Positions 27,992 to 38,508 of a stretch of DNA of 64,000 nucleotides are shown here, one piece after another. How positions within the stretch are numbered: the first letter of the stretch is position 1; every line of letters starts with the position of its first letter. The stretch lies in the NCBI RefSeq assembly GCF_013114625.1, contig NZ_VTXD01000012.1:28322-92321 (forward strand). The letters are read 5' to 3'. A model generated the notes under the pieces. The model was not told the origin of the DNA. It was given only the letters and a program-made list of their open reading frames with translations, and did not search any database. Source of the stretch: Vibrio sp. 99-70-13A1 (GTDB taxonomy: Bacteria; Pseudomonadota; Gammaproteobacteria; Enterobacterales; Vibrionaceae). A program made the translations under genes and the position numbers.

Positions 27992-28121
27992 TACTTGGTA
28001 TTCAGTGCTTGGTCGTGAGTGCTTGTTTATTAAGATTTAAAACTTGGTATTGCCTTAAGTGTATTCTCTAAATGAACGAGTTAAATGACTCAGCTAGATA
28101 GATGAGCCAAGTACGATAAAT

Positions 28122-29477
28122 TTAGATAAGAACAGTTGCTAATCCTAAGAATACCGATAGACCAATCACATCGGTAACCGTCGTGAGTGCCATACCGCCA
28201 GCGAGTGCAGGGTCGATATTCATTTTCTTAAGCATGACAGGAATAGTTACCCCTGCAATTCCGGCTACGATTAAGTTTGTCATCATTGCTGCTGAGATGA
28301 TCCCACCAAGTATCCAGTTACCTTTCCAAGCAACCACAATACCACCAATGATCACCGCCCAAAGCACACCATTTAGAAAGCCAATTGCTGCTTCTTTTAG
28401 GAGTAGTTCGCGTTTATTACTATCACCGATGTGACCCAGAGCTAAACCACGAATCACTAGAGCGACCGTTTGGTTACCTGCCACACCACCCATAGAAGGG
28501 ACAATTGTCATTAATACAGCAATGGCAGCCATTTGATCTAAAGTGGCTTCAAACATGTTGGAAACCGAGGCTGCAGCAAGTGCAGCAAGCACGTTTGCCC
28601 CTAGCCAGACACTTCGACGACGTGCTGATTTCACTACTGGTGCAAAGGTATCTTCATCGTCATCCATACCTGCCATGCTCATCATCGAGTGCTCGGCGTC
28701 TTCACGAATGACATCGACAACGTCATCGATCGTAATACGACCGACTAGGTGTTGATTTTCATCGACAACCGGAGCTGAGACCCAATTTCGACGCTCAAAA
28801 AGGCTGGCGATATCAGACGCGCTGGTTTCAACGGTAATGGCTTCGTCGGCATTTTCCATGACTTCAGAAACTCGCACATCAGGCTGATTGGTTATCAACG
28901 CAGTGAGCGATAAGTTACCGATTAATCGGTTTTCTTCATCAATGACATAAAGTGCATCTGTTGCATCAGGTAATTCACCGCGCATTCGCATATAACGAAG
29001 TACAACATCGATATCGACATCACCACGAATGGTGACTACATCGGTGTTCATCAATGCACCAGCAGAATCTTCCGGGTAAGACAGAGCTGTTTCGACAAGA
29101 GCCCGATCAACCGAGTCCATTTGAGATAGGACTTCACGAGATACATCATCAGGTAAGCTTCGAAGTACGTAGGCAACATCATCGGTTTCCATACCTTCAG
29201 TTGCTTCTGCGAGTGTTTCAGGTGCCATTTTGGACACCAACGCATCTTTTACGTCTTCGTTGAGTTCATCAAGAATTTCACCGTAGTCTTCAGGGTCAGT
29301 GAGTTGCCAAAGTACTTCACGGCTTTTTCGCGGGGATGCTTCTAAAAGGTGTGCGATATCTTCAGGTTCCATATCCTGAAGTTGTCGGCGTACATGGACA
29401 AAACGACCGTTCTCTAAGGCTTCGCTGACTTCTTGTAGGGTTTGGTGAGCTTGGTCAAATTCTAATTGTTCGGCCAT
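28122..29477 (-). CDS. mgtE: Magnesium transporter MgtE
   Basis: A homodimeric Mg2+ channel of the inner membrane gated by cytoplasmic Mg2+. The 451 residues are an N-terminal superhelical MgtE_N domain (about 30-135, with repeated LPDDVSREVL-type helices), two CBS domains (about 138-195 and 200-260, including LIGNLSLTALI and LVGRITIDDVVDVI) and five C-terminal TM helices (about 285-451) with the pore motif PSMGGVAGNQTVALVIRGLA. No Mg2+ riboswitch was seen in the 158-bp upstream gap. It lies downstream of ptsO in the same direction, but the gap suggests a separate promoter. Confidence 0.95.
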   Translation of the reverse strand: MAEQLEFDQAHQTLQEVSEALENGRFVHVRRQLQDMEPEDIAHLLEASPRKSREVLWQLTDPEDYGEILDELNEDVKDALVSKMAPETLAEATEGMETDDVAYVLRSLPDDVSREVLSQMDSVDRALVETALSYPEDSAGALMNTDVVTIRGDVDIDVVLRYMRMRGELPDATDALYVIDEENRLIGNLSLTALITNQPDVRVSEVMENADEAITVETSASDIASLFERRNWVSAPVVDENQHLVGRITIDDVVDVIREDAEHSMMSMAGMDDDEDTFAPVVKSARRRSVWLGANVLAALAAASVSNMFEATLDQMAAIAVLMTIVPSMGGVAGNQTVALVIRGLALGHIGDSNKRELLLKEAAIGFLNGVLWAVIIGGIVVAWKGNWILGGIISAAMMTNLIVAGIAGVTIPVMLKKMNIDPALAGGMALTTVTDVIGLSVFLGLATVLI

Positions 29478-29635
29478 TCTGCCCCCTAAGTCGTTATTAT
29501 TACAATGTTTCGAATAGTAACTTAATTCTAGCCCTTATTTAATAAGAACTTATTACGTTAGGGAATTAAATTGAGAATAATTGAAGTACGAATATGAAGG
29601 CGCTGACGGGATGTAAATACATGGAAAAAATGGGG

Positions 29636-29911
29636 CTATTCGCCCTCATCAAATTTATCTTCAATTAAATGACAAACTGCGTCTAAAGCTTCTTGAGCAT
29701 CGACGCCTGATGCCTGAATTGTGATGTTCTGTCCTTGAGCGGATTCAAGCATTAAGAGCCCCATTACGCTGTCTGCTGTAGCTGTTTTTTCTTCTTCACT
29801 ATGGACGGTAATGGTCGCAGTATAGCTCTGTGCAAGTTCGACAAGCTTTACTGCAGCCCTTGCATGTAAACCAAGTCGATTTTGTATTAATACCGTTCGC
29901 GTTAGTTCCAT
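29636..29911 (-). CDS. ptsO: Nitrogen-PTS phosphocarrier protein NPr
   Basis: An HPr-like carrier that moves phosphate from EI-Ntr (PtsP) to PtsN, linking nitrogen and potassium control to the phosphotransferase chain. The 91 residues have the active-site motif [10 protein letters not shown] with phosphorylatable H16, and the [10 protein letters not shown] stretch around 46-55 typical of HPr folds. It starts 9 bp after rapZ and closes the long rpoN cluster. Confidence 0.95.
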   Translation of the reverse strand: MELTRTVLIQNRLGLHARAAVKLVELAQSYTATITVHSEEEKTATADSVMGLLMLESAQGQNITIQASGVDAQEALDAVCHLIEDKFDEGE

Positions 29912-29920
29912 GCTTAGTCT

Positions 29921-30784
29921 CTATTGGTTTTTTTCTAAAGAGGCGTGTCTGATCTGAACTTGATGACCGAGTTCAGAGAAATATTCACCAATTTTTTGCG
30001 TCAGGTAGACTGAACGATGTTTTCCGCCAGTACAACCAATTGCGACAGTGAGGTAGCTTCGGTTGTTTTTCTCTAACATAGGTAGCCACTGCTCAACAAA
30101 ACCTTGGATCTGCTGCTTGAGTTCAATCACTTCTTTATGTTTTTCAAGAAATGAATGGATAGGTGCATCGAGACCTGTCATTGGGCGTAAAGCTGGTTCC
30201 CAATGTGGATTTGGCAGGAATCGAACATCGAAGACATAATCCGCGTCGCTTGGAAGACCGTATTTAAACCCAAACGACTGAAATACCATGATGAGATCTT
30301 GCTTTTCTTTGCCTTCAATTTTTAAACGAACAGTTTCACTTAGCTCATAGAGGGTTTGATTACTGCTGTCTAAAACGAGATTAGCTTGTTCAATGAGTGG
30401 AGATAGAAGTGTTTTTTCCAGCTCGATTGCTTGATCAAGAGAAAGCTTTTCAGAGCTGAGTGATAAAGGGTGAATGCGGCGTGTTTCACTGTAGCGTTTG
30501 AGTAAGGTTGTCTTGTCCGCATCTAAAAATAAAACATCGACATCAATGTCGTTCGACGCTTTTATCTGATCTAGAGCATCCGAAACTAAAGTCGGCTCTT
30601 CAGGCAAATTACGAATATCAATACTGACTGCTACGTTTTGGTTACTGTCTTTAATGGAAGAAACAAAGGCACTCAGCAAAGTAACAGGTAAATTATCAAC
30701 GCAGTAATAGCCTAAGTCTTCTAAAACACGAAGCGCCACACTTTTTCCTGCACCAGACTGACCGCTGACAACGATTAATCTCAT
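29921..30784 (-). CDS. rapZ: RNase adapter protein RapZ
   Basis: A GlcN6P-sensing RNA-binding protein that presents the small RNA GlmZ to RNase E, tuning glucosamine-6-phosphate synthase. The start is placed at ATG 30784, four bases after the ptsN stop, giving 287 residues; the longer frame to 30808 overlaps ptsN. Walker A is GQSGAGKS near 8-15. The C-terminal domain contains [13 protein letters not shown] [21 protein letters not shown] and [12 protein letters not shown], conserved in the family. Confidence 0.95.
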   Translation of the reverse strand: MRLIVVSGQSGAGKSVALRVLEDLGYYCVDNLPVTLLSAFVSSIKDSNQNVAVSIDIRNLPEEPTLVSDALDQIKASNDIDVDVLFLDADKTTLLKRYSETRRIHPLSLSSEKLSLDQAIELEKTLLSPLIEQANLVLDSSNQTLYELSETVRLKIEGKEKQDLIMVFQSFGFKYGLPSDADYVFDVRFLPNPHWEPALRPMTGLDAPIHSFLEKHKEVIELKQQIQGFVEQWLPMLEKNNRSYLTVAIGCTGGKHRSVYLTQKIGEYFSELGHQVQIRHASLEKNQ

Positions 30785-30788
30785 CTTA

Positions 30789-31247
30789 TCACTCGCAGGT
30801 TTGCACATTAGTCATGATCTCATAAAGCTCTTGATCGCTCTGGGCGTTACGGAGCTGTTTCAAGGTTTGTTTATCATTGAGTCTTTCTGCCATGCAAGAA
30901 AGCGTTTTGAGGTGCTCCTTACATTGTTCACTAGGAACCAGCAGTGCAAAGAGAAGATCTACAGGTCGATTATCGATGGCATCAAACTCGATAGGATCTT
31001 GGCATTGTAATAAAACCGCGATGGCTTTATCGCTAGCATTCATACGCGCATGTGGAATGGCGATACCATTACCAATGCCTGTACTACCCATTTTTTCACG
31101 GCTTAGCATGCATTCAAAAAGTTCAGTAGAATCTTGCCCACTGTTTTCTGCTGCTATTTGGCTAATTAGCTCTAGGGCTCTTTTTTTACTGGTGCATTGA
31201 ACTGCACTTTTGGTGCAGTTCAATGAAAGTACTTCGCTTAATTGCAT
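30789..31247 (-). CDS. ptsN: Nitrogen regulatory IIA protein
   Basis: The terminal phosphoacceptor of the nitrogen PTS (EIIA-Ntr), which controls K+ transport and other targets according to its phosphorylation state. The 152 residues have the PTS_EIIA_2 fold with H66 in the motif GIAIPHARM (61-69), and [11 protein letters not shown] plus [12 protein letters not shown] in the second half. It lies 1 bp from hpf upstream and overlaps the Shine-Dalgarno region of rapZ, forming the conserved hpf-ptsN-rapZ-ptsO string. Confidence 0.96.
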   Translation of the reverse strand: MQLSEVLSLNCTKSAVQCTSKKRALELISQIAAENSGQDSTELFECMLSREKMGSTGIGNGIAIPHARMNASDKAIAVLLQCQDPIEFDAIDNRPVDLLFALLVPSEQCKEHLKTLSCMAERLNDKQTLKQLRNAQSDQELYEIMTNVQTCE

Positions 31248-31248
31248 G

Positions 31249-31536
31249 TTAGTGGCTACTTAACTTTTCTTTGTGCTTATTGAGTTGGCGAACGAGTTTA
31301 TCGACTAAAGCATCTATGGCGGCATACATGCTTTCATCAGTCGCAGTAGCATGGATGTCATGTTGATTGACATGCAAAGTAGCTTCTGCGATTTGATTTA
31401 CTTTCTCAACTCGTAATACAACTTGAATGTTATTGATATGATCAAAGAAACGTTCAAGTTTTTCGAATTTAGAGTGAACATAGTCTTGCATTGAATCGGT
31501 AAGATCAACGTGGTGGCCTTGGATATTGATTTGCAT
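31249..31536 (-). CDS. hpf: Short-type ribosome hibernation promoting factor
   Basis: Binds the 30S subunit in stationary phase and promotes 100S ribosome dimers together with RMF. The 95-residue protein is the short HPF/YfiA type without the C-terminal dimerisation domain: MQINIQGHHVDLTDSMQDYV at the N-terminus, KLERFFDHINNIQVVL, and the basic end DALVDKLVRQLNKHKEKL. It sits 62 bp downstream of rpoN in the same direction. Confidence 0.96.
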   Translation of the reverse strand: MQINIQGHHVDLTDSMQDYVHSKFEKLERFFDHINNIQVVLRVEKVNQIAEATLHVNQHDIHATATDESMYAAIDALVDKLVRQLNKHKEKLSSH

Positions 31537-31598
31537 AGACTTTCCTTTTCAGTTGGTTGCCTGATTACCGCTACTAAGTAGATAGCTACTCAATTAGC

Positions 31599-33071
31599 TT
31601 ATAACAGGCGTTTACGCTGACTCGAGGGGGAAATGCCCAGGGATTCACGGTATTTTGCTATTGTCCGTCTAGCTACCTGAATTCCTTGGTCAGCCAGTAA
31701 GGCAGCAATTTTGCTATCGCTAAGAGGCTTGGCTGTATTTTCTGCCGCGACCAACTTTTTGATTAAAGCGCGAATTGCTGTAGATGAACACTCTCCGCCA
31801 TTATCTGTACTGACATGGCTAGAGAAGAAATATTTTAGTTCGAAGATGCCGCGCGGTGTGTGCATGAACTTTTGAGTGGTAACACGAGAGATCGTAGATT
31901 CATGCATATCGACATCTAAAGCCACATCATTTAGTACCATTGGTTTCATGGCTTCTTCACCATATTCAAAGAAACCATGTTGATGTTCTACAATGCACCT
32001 TGATACTTTGAGCAAGGTTTCATTTCGGCTTTCTAGGCTTTTAATTAGCCATTTTGCTTCTTGTAAATTCGAGCGTATGTATTGGCTGTCGGCACTGTTG
32101 CCTTTACCTAATTGAGCATATTGCTGATTCACTTTTAATTTTGGAATGCTGTCTGGATTGATGGTTACTAGCCATTTGCCATGATCTTTAAATACAGAGA
32201 CATCTGGCACAACATATTCAGTTTCATCTGGTGTGATTTTACTACCAGGTCTTGGATCGAGTTGTTGAATTAGCTGCAGAACTTCACGTAGCTCTGCTTC
32301 TTTTAGTTTGGTTTCTTTAATAACCAGCTTGTAGTCTCGGTTACCAAGTTGGTCGATATGATTGGATAAAACCAGTTTTGCTTCATTCAACCAAGGTGTT
32401 TCTTCAGGGAAGGTCGCCAGTTGAAGTAATAAGCAATCTTGTAAATTTATGGATGCAACACCGAGAGGATCAAATTGTTGAACGCGTTTACGAACGGCTT
32501 CAATTTCATCAAGTTCAACATCTTCACTATTGAAATTTTCTAAAATATCTTCAAGTGAAACCGTTAAGTAGCCGTGGTCATCAACGGCATCAATTAATGC
32601 TAGCGCAATCGTTCGGTCCGTTTCACTGAAGGGGGTGAGGTCAAGTTGCCATAATAAATAGTCGTGAAGGCTTTCGGTTGTTTCACCTTGATAAACGGGC
32701 ATGTCATCGTCAATTGCGATACCGGTATTACCCGTATTGGAGCTGTAAACATCTTCCCAGGTAGTATCTATTTCTAGTTCATTACCAATTTCAGATTTTT
32801 CGATAAGGTCAGAGCTATCAGGTAAGTCGGGCTCAGATGTTGCTTCTGGAGTGTCTGCTGAGTTTTCCTTTGCTTCACTTGTGGCTTTGTCATCAGTTGA
32901 AGGTGTGTCTTCACCACCTTCTTCCACATCAAGTAATGGGTTTGACTCTAACGCTTCTTGAATTTCTTGTTGTAAATCCAGAGTCGACAATTGTAACAAG
33001 CGAATGGCTTGCTGCAATTGAGGCGTCATAGCTAACTGTTGGCCAAGCTTAAGTTGTAATGAGGGTTTCAT
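31599..33071 (-). CDS. rpoN: RNA polymerase sigma-54 factor
   Basis: An alternative sigma factor that recognises -24/-12 promoters and needs AAA+ activators; in Vibrio it drives nitrogen assimilation, flagellar genes and biofilm functions. The 490 residues have the Gln/Leu-rich region I ([20 protein letters not shown], 6-25), an acidic region II (about 50-115), the core-binding and HTH domains, and the RpoN box [10 protein letters not shown] at 467-476. lptB lies 55 bp upstream, the same order as in E. coli. Confidence 0.97.
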   Translation of the reverse strand: MKPSLQLKLGQQLAMTPQLQQAIRLLQLSTLDLQQEIQEALESNPLLDVEEGGEDTPSTDDKATSEAKENSADTPEATSEPDLPDSSDLIEKSEIGNELEIDTTWEDVYSSNTGNTGIAIDDDMPVYQGETTESLHDYLLWQLDLTPFSETDRTIALALIDAVDDHGYLTVSLEDILENFNSEDVELDEIEAVRKRVQQFDPLGVASINLQDCLLLQLATFPEETPWLNEAKLVLSNHIDQLGNRDYKLVIKETKLKEAELREVLQLIQQLDPRPGSKITPDETEYVVPDVSVFKDHGKWLVTINPDSIPKLKVNQQYAQLGKGNSADSQYIRSNLQEAKWLIKSLESRNETLLKVSRCIVEHQHGFFEYGEEAMKPMVLNDVALDVDMHESTISRVTTQKFMHTPRGIFELKYFFSSHVSTDNGGECSSTAIRALIKKLVAAENTAKPLSDSKIAALLADQGIQVARRTIAKYRESLGISPSSQRKRLL

Positions 33072-33126
33072 TCAGTAGTACTTACCTAATTATTATTTTT
33101 AGACTTTCTTGATGTTCTCTATCTAA

Positions 33127-33852
33127 TCATAGACGGAATTGTTCACCTAGATAAACTTGTTTTACTTGTTCGTTATTGAGAACGTCTTCAGGTGTTCCTT
33201 CGGCAATAAGATGACCTTGGCTCACGATGTATGCCTTTTCACATACGTCTAATGTTTCGCGTACGTTATGGTCTGTAATGAGGACGCCTAAACCTCTATC
33301 TCGCAAATGTTCAATGATTTTTTTGATATCAATGACGGAGATTGGGTCAACACCGGCGAAAGGTTCATCAAGTAAAATGAACTGCGGGTTTGCTGCAAGT
33401 GCTCTTGCGATTTCAACTCGGCGTCGTTCTCCACCTGATAGCGCCATGCCTGCACTGGTTCTGATGTGCTGGATATGGAATTCTTCAAGAAGATCTTCAA
33501 GCTTATCTTGGCGTTGTTCATGAGTCAGTTCATCACGAGTCTGAAGAACCGACATAATATTATGTTCAACGGAAAGCTTACGGAATATGGATGCTTCTTG
33601 AGGCAAATAGCCAATACCTAAACGCGAACGGCTGTGCATAGGCAAAATACTGATGTCATTGTCATCAATACTTATCGTGCCTTCATCACGAGCAACTAGA
33701 CCTACAATCATATAAAAAGAGGTAGTTTTACCCGCACCATTAGGCCCGAGTAAACCGACAATTTGCCCTGATTCGACTTGCAAGCTTACATCAGTAACAA
33801 CTTTACGTTTACTGTATGTTTTTGCTAGGTTTTGTGCTTTTAGTATTGCCAT
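33127..33852 (-). CDS. lptB: LPS export ABC transporter ATP-binding protein
   Basis: The cytoplasmic ATPase of the LptB2FGC complex that extracts lipopolysaccharide from the inner membrane; its partners LptF and LptG are encoded at 58.6-60.8 kb. The 241 residues have Walker [10 protein letters not shown] at 36-44, Q-loop YLPQEASIF, signature LSGGE at 138-142, Walker B FILLDEP at 158-164 and the C-terminal tail VYLGEQFRL. It is 21 bp from lptA. Confidence 0.97.
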   Translation of the reverse strand: MAILKAQNLAKTYSKRKVVTDVSLQVESGQIVGLLGPNGAGKTTSFYMIVGLVARDEGTISIDDNDISILPMHSRSRLGIGYLPQEASIFRKLSVEHNIMSVLQTRDELTHEQRQDKLEDLLEEFHIQHIRTSAGMALSGGERRRVEIARALAANPQFILLDEPFAGVDPISVIDIKKIIEHLRDRGLGVLITDHNVRETLDVCEKAYIVSQGHLIAEGTPEDVLNNEQVKQVYLGEQFRL

Positions 33853-33873
33853 AATTTTTGGTCACTTACGCCG

Positions 33874-34368
33874 TTATTTATTCACTTGAGTTGGCTGTAA
33901 TACAGTGGTTACTCGCTCATCTTTATCACTATCAGCGACGAGCTTTTGTGACGAAATTTGATAAGTAATGCTTGAACCGCTAATGGTATTTCCATCTTGA
34001 GACAGTTGCGCATTTTTAGTCATGATCAGCTTATCGGTTTGCAATTGATAGTTTAGATTATTGGCTTTGCCATCAAGTGTTTTTCCATCGTCTGTGAGCT
34101 GTGAAAATGTTGCTGGTATGCCAAAAGCATTAATTGCAGCGATCTCACCAGTAGTGGCATCTCTAGTCACAATTATTTTATCTGCATTGATATTAATGCT
34201 GCCTTGCTTCAGCTTTACATCGCCTTGAAAAGTCACTTTATTACTTTTCATATCGAGCTGTTGGCTGTCTGAATCAATATAAACAGGTTGCTCAGTATCA
34301 GAAGCTAAGGCTAAAGCGTTAGGTGACGCAAAAGCAAAGGCAAGTAGGCTAAGGTGTAAGAGTTTCAT
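33874..34368 (-). CDS. lptA: LPS transport periplasmic protein LptA
   Basis: The periplasmic bridge protein that passes LPS from LptC to LptD. The 164-residue precursor has a signal peptide (about 1-22, LLHLSLLAFAFASPNALA) and an OstA-type beta-jellyroll (VYIDSDSQQLDMKSNKVTFQG in the first strands). The start ATG 34368 lies inside lptC, a 20-nt overlap, so translation is coupled. It belongs to the kdsD-kdsC-lptC-lptA-lptB unit. Confidence 0.95.
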   Translation of the reverse strand: MKLLHLSLLAFAFASPNALALASDTEQPVYIDSDSQQLDMKSNKVTFQGDVKLKQGSININADKIIVTRDATTGEIAAINAFGIPATFSQLTDDGKTLDGKANNLNYQLQTDKLIMTKNAQLSQDGNTISGSSITYQISSQKLVADSDKDERVTTVLQPTQVNK

Positions 34369-34912
34369 ATCTACCTTGGACAGTATTTAAGAGGGTTGCA
34401 GTATTGCTATCGAAGTTACCTTCCATAGCTTGTCCCTCTGTTTCAAATAATGGACCGATCATGTGAACTGCTGTTTCTGATCTAAAATCTCGATTTGTTA
34501 ACTCAATGGCAAGCTTGTTCGTTGTCATTGTATCAAAGCTTGCTTCTGGTAATAGGTTCTTAATGGCAACATTATCATAGAGTGTTAGCTCTTGCTTTTC
34601 ACTCATAACAGCACGCCTTGCAGTGACTTGCCATTCAATCGTATGACCGTCTCGAAAGACCGATAAAACCGGGTTTTCAAAAATAGTATCGCCACTTTTT
34701 GAAAAATACTCTAAATGGCTCGATTCAATTTCGTAACTGCGGATACCTTGTTGGTTATAGGTAATGTTGTCTAGATTTTTACCGCTAAATATAGGTAATT
34801 CCAAGTTTGGAGCAACCTGTATTGTATGGCTCTGAGATTTATCATACAAATAATATGTAGACCAAGAACACACAAAGACTAGTATTAAATAGATAATACG
34901 AGACAAACTCAT
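34349..34912 (-). CDS. lptC: LPS export system protein LptC
   Basis: A bitopic inner-membrane protein that receives LPS from LptFG and hands it to LptA. The 187 residues have one N-terminal TM helix (about 5-24) and a periplasmic OstA-like jellyroll (about 40-187) with GIRSYEIESSHLEYFSKSGDT and TLYDNVAIKNL. Its start overlaps the kdsC stop by 4 nt and its end overlaps lptA by 20 nt. Confidence 0.94.
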   Translation of the reverse strand: MSLSRIIYLILVFVCSWSTYYLYDKSQSHTIQVAPNLELPIFSGKNLDNITYNQQGIRSYEIESSHLEYFSKSGDTIFENPVLSVFRDGHTIEWQVTARRAVMSEKQELTLYDNVAIKNLLPEASFDTMTTNKLAIELTNRDFRSETAVHMIGPLFETEGQAMEGNFDSNTATLLNTVQGRYETLTP

Positions 34913-35466
34913 ATGCTTAAGCCTTTATGCATATCAAGTTCATTTCTTGCTTGTAAGATCAGGTCGCAGACTTCGCGAACCGCGCCATGACCACCCTTGA
35001 TAGTGGTAACGTAGTTAGCGCGCTGTGCTAATAAAGGATGACCATCGGCAACACAGACCTTTAAACCAACCTGTTCCATGACAGGCCAATCGATCAAGTC
35101 ATCACCAATGTAACCTGTGTGTTCAGGTGCAACAGATAGCTTGGTACAAATATCTTGATACGCTTTTACTTTGTCATCTTGACCTTGGTAAATGAGCTTA
35201 ATACCAAGTGCATTCATTCTGTTTTCGACAATTTGTGATTTTCGACCTGTAATGATGGCGATTTCAATCCCAGCATTCATTAAAGATTTAACACCATAAC
35301 CATCACGGGTATGGAAGGTTTTTAATTCCTCACCATTATTTCCCATATAGATACGACCGTCAGAAAAAACGCCATCTACATCGCAGATAAGTAGCTTAAT
35401 GCCTTTTGCGATATTGAATACGTTAGAGTCAACTTCGCCATATAATGTTTGAACCGATTGAGTCAT
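34909..35466 (-). CDS. kdsC: 3-deoxy-D-manno-octulosonate 8-phosphate phosphatase
   Basis: A HAD-family phosphatase that releases Kdo from Kdo-8-phosphate for LPS inner-core synthesis. The 185 residues have the motif I aspartates in LLICDVDGVFSDG (about 26-38), the threonine/serine motif AIITGRKS and the Asp pair in YIGDDLIDWPVM. It is the small, cap-less C0 type. It overlaps kdsD by one base (TAATG) and lptC by four. Confidence 0.96.
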   Translation of the reverse strand: MTQSVQTLYGEVDSNVFNIAKGIKLLICDVDGVFSDGRIYMGNNGEELKTFHTRDGYGVKSLMNAGIEIAIITGRKSQIVENRMNALGIKLIYQGQDDKVKAYQDICTKLSVAPEHTGYIGDDLIDWPVMEQVGLKVCVADGHPLLAQRANYVTTIKGGHGAVREVCDLILQARNELDMHKGLSI

Positions 35467-36437
35467 TACATTACTCCTGCTTTTAATAGGTCATGCATAT
35501 TAAGCGCACCGACAAGCTTTCCTTCATGACATAGCATTAGACCATTGATGCTTTTATCTTGCATAAGGTTTAAACCTTCAACCGCTAGCATGTTTGGCTC
35601 AGCGACGGTTGGCTTCGGTGTCATGACTTCACCGATGGCGGTAGTATGGATATCTATGCGTTTATCGAGGATGCGTCTTAAGTCACCATCCGTAAATATT
35701 CCGACCATAATACCTGCGTTATCGACAATCGCAGTCATGCCTAAGCCTTTTTGAGATATTTCTAGCAAGGCATCACGGACTAATGCTTCAGGAGAGACTA
35801 TTGGCAGAGCTTCTCCTGTATGCATGATGTCTTCTAATTTTAATAGTAACTTTCTGCCTAGAGCGCCGCCTGGGTGTGATAAGGCAAAGTCTTCAGCAGT
35901 GAAGCCCCTTGCTTGAAGCAAAGCAACCGCGAGCGCGTCTCCCATAACCAGTGTGGCCGTTGTACTTGTTGTTGGTGCTAAACCCAATGGGCAGGCTTCT
36001 TCTGGCACGGTTATTTGCAAATGAATATCCGCCAGTTTTGCCATGTTTGAAGTTGGCTTGCCTGTCATGCTCAAAATTTGGATATTTAATCGCTTAAGAA
36101 CAGGGAAAAGGCTCAATATCTCCCCTGACTCGCCAGAGTTAGATATAGCGAGAACAATATCACCAGGCTCTATCATCCCAAGATCACCATGCGCGGCTTC
36201 TCCTGGGTGTACAAAAAATGCTGAAGTGCCGGTACTGGCAAGCGTTGCTGCTATTTTCTTGCCTATGTGTCCTGATTTTCCCATACCCATAACAACAACT
36301 TTGCCTTTGTTATTAAGGATGAGTTCACAGGCTTGGCAAAACTGTTCATTAAAATATTGATCCAGTTGAGTTAAACCCGCAATCTCGGTCTCTAATACTT
36401 GTTTAGCGACACTGCGATAATCGAATGACTGAGACAT
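35466..36437 (-). CDS. kdsD: D-arabinose 5-phosphate isomerase
   Basis: Converts ribulose 5-phosphate to arabinose 5-phosphate, the entry step of Kdo synthesis. The start is set at ATG 36437, with GGAG six bases upstream; a TTG just before it is in frame but unlikely. The 323 residues contain an N-terminal SIS domain (GKVVVMGMGKSGHIGKKIA, about 42-60; AISNSGESGEILSLF) and two C-terminal CBS domains (about 205-260 and 270-323). Confidence 0.96.
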   Translation of the reverse strand: MSQSFDYRSVAKQVLETEIAGLTQLDQYFNEQFCQACELILNNKGKVVVMGMGKSGHIGKKIAATLASTGTSAFFVHPGEAAHGDLGMIEPGDIVLAISNSGESGEILSLFPVLKRLNIQILSMTGKPTSNMAKLADIHLQITVPEEACPLGLAPTTSTTATLVMGDALAVALLQARGFTAEDFALSHPGGALGRKLLLKLEDIMHTGEALPIVSPEALVRDALLEISQKGLGMTAIVDNAGIMVGIFTDGDLRRILDKRIDIHTTAIGEVMTPKPTVAEPNMLAVEGLNLMQDKSINGLMLCHEGKLVGALNMHDLLKAGVM

Positions 36438-36482
36438 CAAATACTCCAGAAAATTAGGTTTTGTTCGTTGTATAAAGCGTGA

Positions 36483-37448
36483 TTAAGCCGTCATATTCAT
36501 TAGCAAGTAACCTTGGTATGCAAGGAACAGTGTGACTAGAACGCCACCTTCAATACGGTTAACGCTACGAGACTTACCAAGCGCCATTAGTACGAGTAAT
36601 AGCGAAACGCCTAGCATTACCCAAAAATCACGACCCATTGCAAATTCACTTAGAATTGATGGATTTAAAATACCTGGAATGCCCATTACCGCAAGGATGT
36701 TGAATACGTTAGAACCAATGATATTACCCACAGCCATATCGTCTTCACCTTTCATAACACCTGCTAGAGAGGCGGCTAATTCAGGTAAACTTGTACCAAT
36801 TGCAATGATAGTTAGACCGATAACAAGATCACTCATACCAAAATATTTCGCGATAACGACTGCGTTATCGACAAGCATGTCGGCAGCTAGCGGAAGAATA
36901 ATCAAACCAATCACTACCCACATAATGGCTTTTGGATTACTCACCCCTTCAGGAACTTCTGACTCTTGTTCATCAACAAAAGCATCACCATTCACTTTTT
37001 CTTTACGGCTAATCTGTAACATAGCTATTAAGAATGCGGCAAAAAGCACAAATAGAAGGACGCCTTCATAGAAACCAAGGTGATTATCCCATAATAAAGC
37101 CCCTGCTAATAAGGTGACACCAATCATTAGTGGAAGTTCTCTTCGAATAACGCCAGAGCTGATTGAAAGCGGTTTAATCAGCGCGGTAATACCTAAGATA
37201 AGAGCAATATTAGCAATGTTAGAACCAAGAACGTTACCAACCGCAGTATCGGTTTTGCCATCTAAAGCTGCTGTGGCGGAAACCATCATTTCAGGAGCAG
37301 AAGAACCCATAGCCAGAATTGTCATACCAATAACAAGAGGTGAAATACCTACGTTACGAGCAAGAGCAGCAGCACCATATACAAGCTTATCTGCACTCCA
37401 AACTAAAAAAACAAGACCGACAATTAGAAACGCGATGGCTTCAAGCAT
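36483..37448 (-). CDS. yrbG: Calcium/sodium antiporter (CaCA family, YrbG)
   Basis: A 321-residue inner-membrane cation exchanger with ten predicted TM helices in two inverted halves. Each half carries an alpha-repeat: GMTILAMGSSAPEMMVSATA (about 42-61) and GLTIIAIGTSLPELAASLAG (about 210-229), with the acidic residues that bind the cation. The hydrophilic central loop is at about 148-168. AGGAA precedes the ATG. It begins the leftward kds-lpt cluster and is divergent from mlaF, as in E. coli. Confidence 0.95.
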   Translation of the reverse strand: MLEAIAFLIVGLVFLVWSADKLVYGAAALARNVGISPLVIGMTILAMGSSAPEMMVSATAALDGKTDTAVGNVLGSNIANIALILGITALIKPLSISSGVIRRELPLMIGVTLLAGALLWDNHLGFYEGVLLFVLFAAFLIAMLQISRKEKVNGDAFVDEQESEVPEGVSNPKAIMWVVIGLIILPLAADMLVDNAVVIAKYFGMSDLVIGLTIIAIGTSLPELAASLAGVMKGEDDMAVGNIIGSNVFNILAVMGIPGILNPSILSEFAMGRDFWVMLGVSLLLVLMALGKSRSVNRIEGGVLVTLFLAYQGYLLMNMTA

Positions 37449-37712
37449 GATGATTCCTACAAATGAGTTAAAAGGGGGTAATTAACCGCTAATTTTGACT
37501 TGTTGCTAAGTAAAAGGGAAGCCACTGTTTCAATTAATTGTTGGTTAGCTGTAAACAAACTTCATCGCTTTTAAAAATAATCATGAATTTTATTATTTAG
37601 AAGAGGTTGGATGAGCACTAGAATAAATCGAACAGTGCTTTTAATTATTATACATAGTGCTTATCATGAACCGAATTAACGATGCTTTTTAGATCAAGGA
37701 TAGAGCCATACT

Positions 37713-38507
37713 ATGAGAAATAATGAACTCGTTAGAGTAGAGAACTTAACGTTCTCTCGCGGCGAACGAACTATTTTTGATGACATTAGCTTACTCGTAC
37801 CTAAAGGTAAGATCACTGCGATCATGGGACCATCAGGTATAGGTAAAACAACTTTATTGCGTATTATTGGCGGTCAGTTACCTCCAAATACGGGGAAGGT
37901 GTGGTTTGATGGTGATGACATTCCATCACTGTCGCGCCGAAAGTTATATCAAGCCCGTAAAAAAATGAGCATGCTGTTTCAGTCAGGTGCGCTTTTTACG
38001 GATCTAACTGTATTTGATAACGTCGCGTTCCCACTACGCGAACATACAGAATTATGTGAAAAGTTTATTCATTCTATTGTCATGCTTAAACTTGAGGCGG
38101 TAGGGCTTCGCGGCGCTGCACAACTTATGCCGAGTGAGCTTTCTGGCGGCATGGCAAGACGTGCAGCTTTAGCACGTGCTATTGCGCTTGATCCTGAACT
38201 TATCATGTACGACGAACCTTTTGTTGGGCAGGACCCTATTACAATGGGCGTCTTAGTTAAGCTTATCCGTAGCTTGAACCAGGCATTGGATTTGACATCG
38301 ATAGTCGTTTCACATGACGTTCCTGAAGTAATGAGTATTGCCGATCTTGTCTATTTACTCGCAGACGGAAAAGTCATTGCTAGTGGTTCTCCTGAGGAAT
38401 TGCGCCAAAGTAACGATCCAAGAGTGCAGCAATTCTTACAAGGTGATGCGGATGGTCCTGTGCCTTTCCGTTTCCCCGCTCAAAGTATTGAAGAGGACTT
38501 GTTCTAA
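37713..38507 (+). CDS. mlaF: Phospholipid ABC transporter ATP-binding protein MlaF
   Basis: The ATPase of the MlaFEDB complex that maintains outer-membrane lipid asymmetry. The 264 residues contain Walker [10 protein letters not shown] at 39-47, Q-loop [12 protein letters not shown] near 88-99, signature LSGGM at 143-147, Walker B IMYDEP at 164-169 and the MlaF-specific C-terminal extension (about 240-264) that binds MlaB. The Shine-Dalgarno AAGGA lies 12 bases upstream, rather far. It is the first gene of the mla-ibaG-murA unit. Confidence 0.96.
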   Translation: MRNNELVRVENLTFSRGERTIFDDISLLVPKGKITAIMGPSGIGKTTLLRIIGGQLPPNTGKVWFDGDDIPSLSRRKLYQARKKMSMLFQSGALFTDLTVFDNVAFPLREHTELCEKFIHSIVMLKLEAVGLRGAAQLMPSELSGGMARRAALARAIALDPELIMYDEPFVGQDPITMGVLVKLIRSLNQALDLTSIVVSHDVPEVMSIADLVYLLADGKVIASGSPEELRQSNDPRVQQFLQGDADGPVPFRFPAQSIEEDLF

Positions 38508-38508
38508 A

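Noticed and set aside
38338..38508. Longer N-terminus for mlaE inside mlaF
   Set aside because: It overlaps a conserved coding frame, and the ATG at 38509 gives the normal MlaE length.
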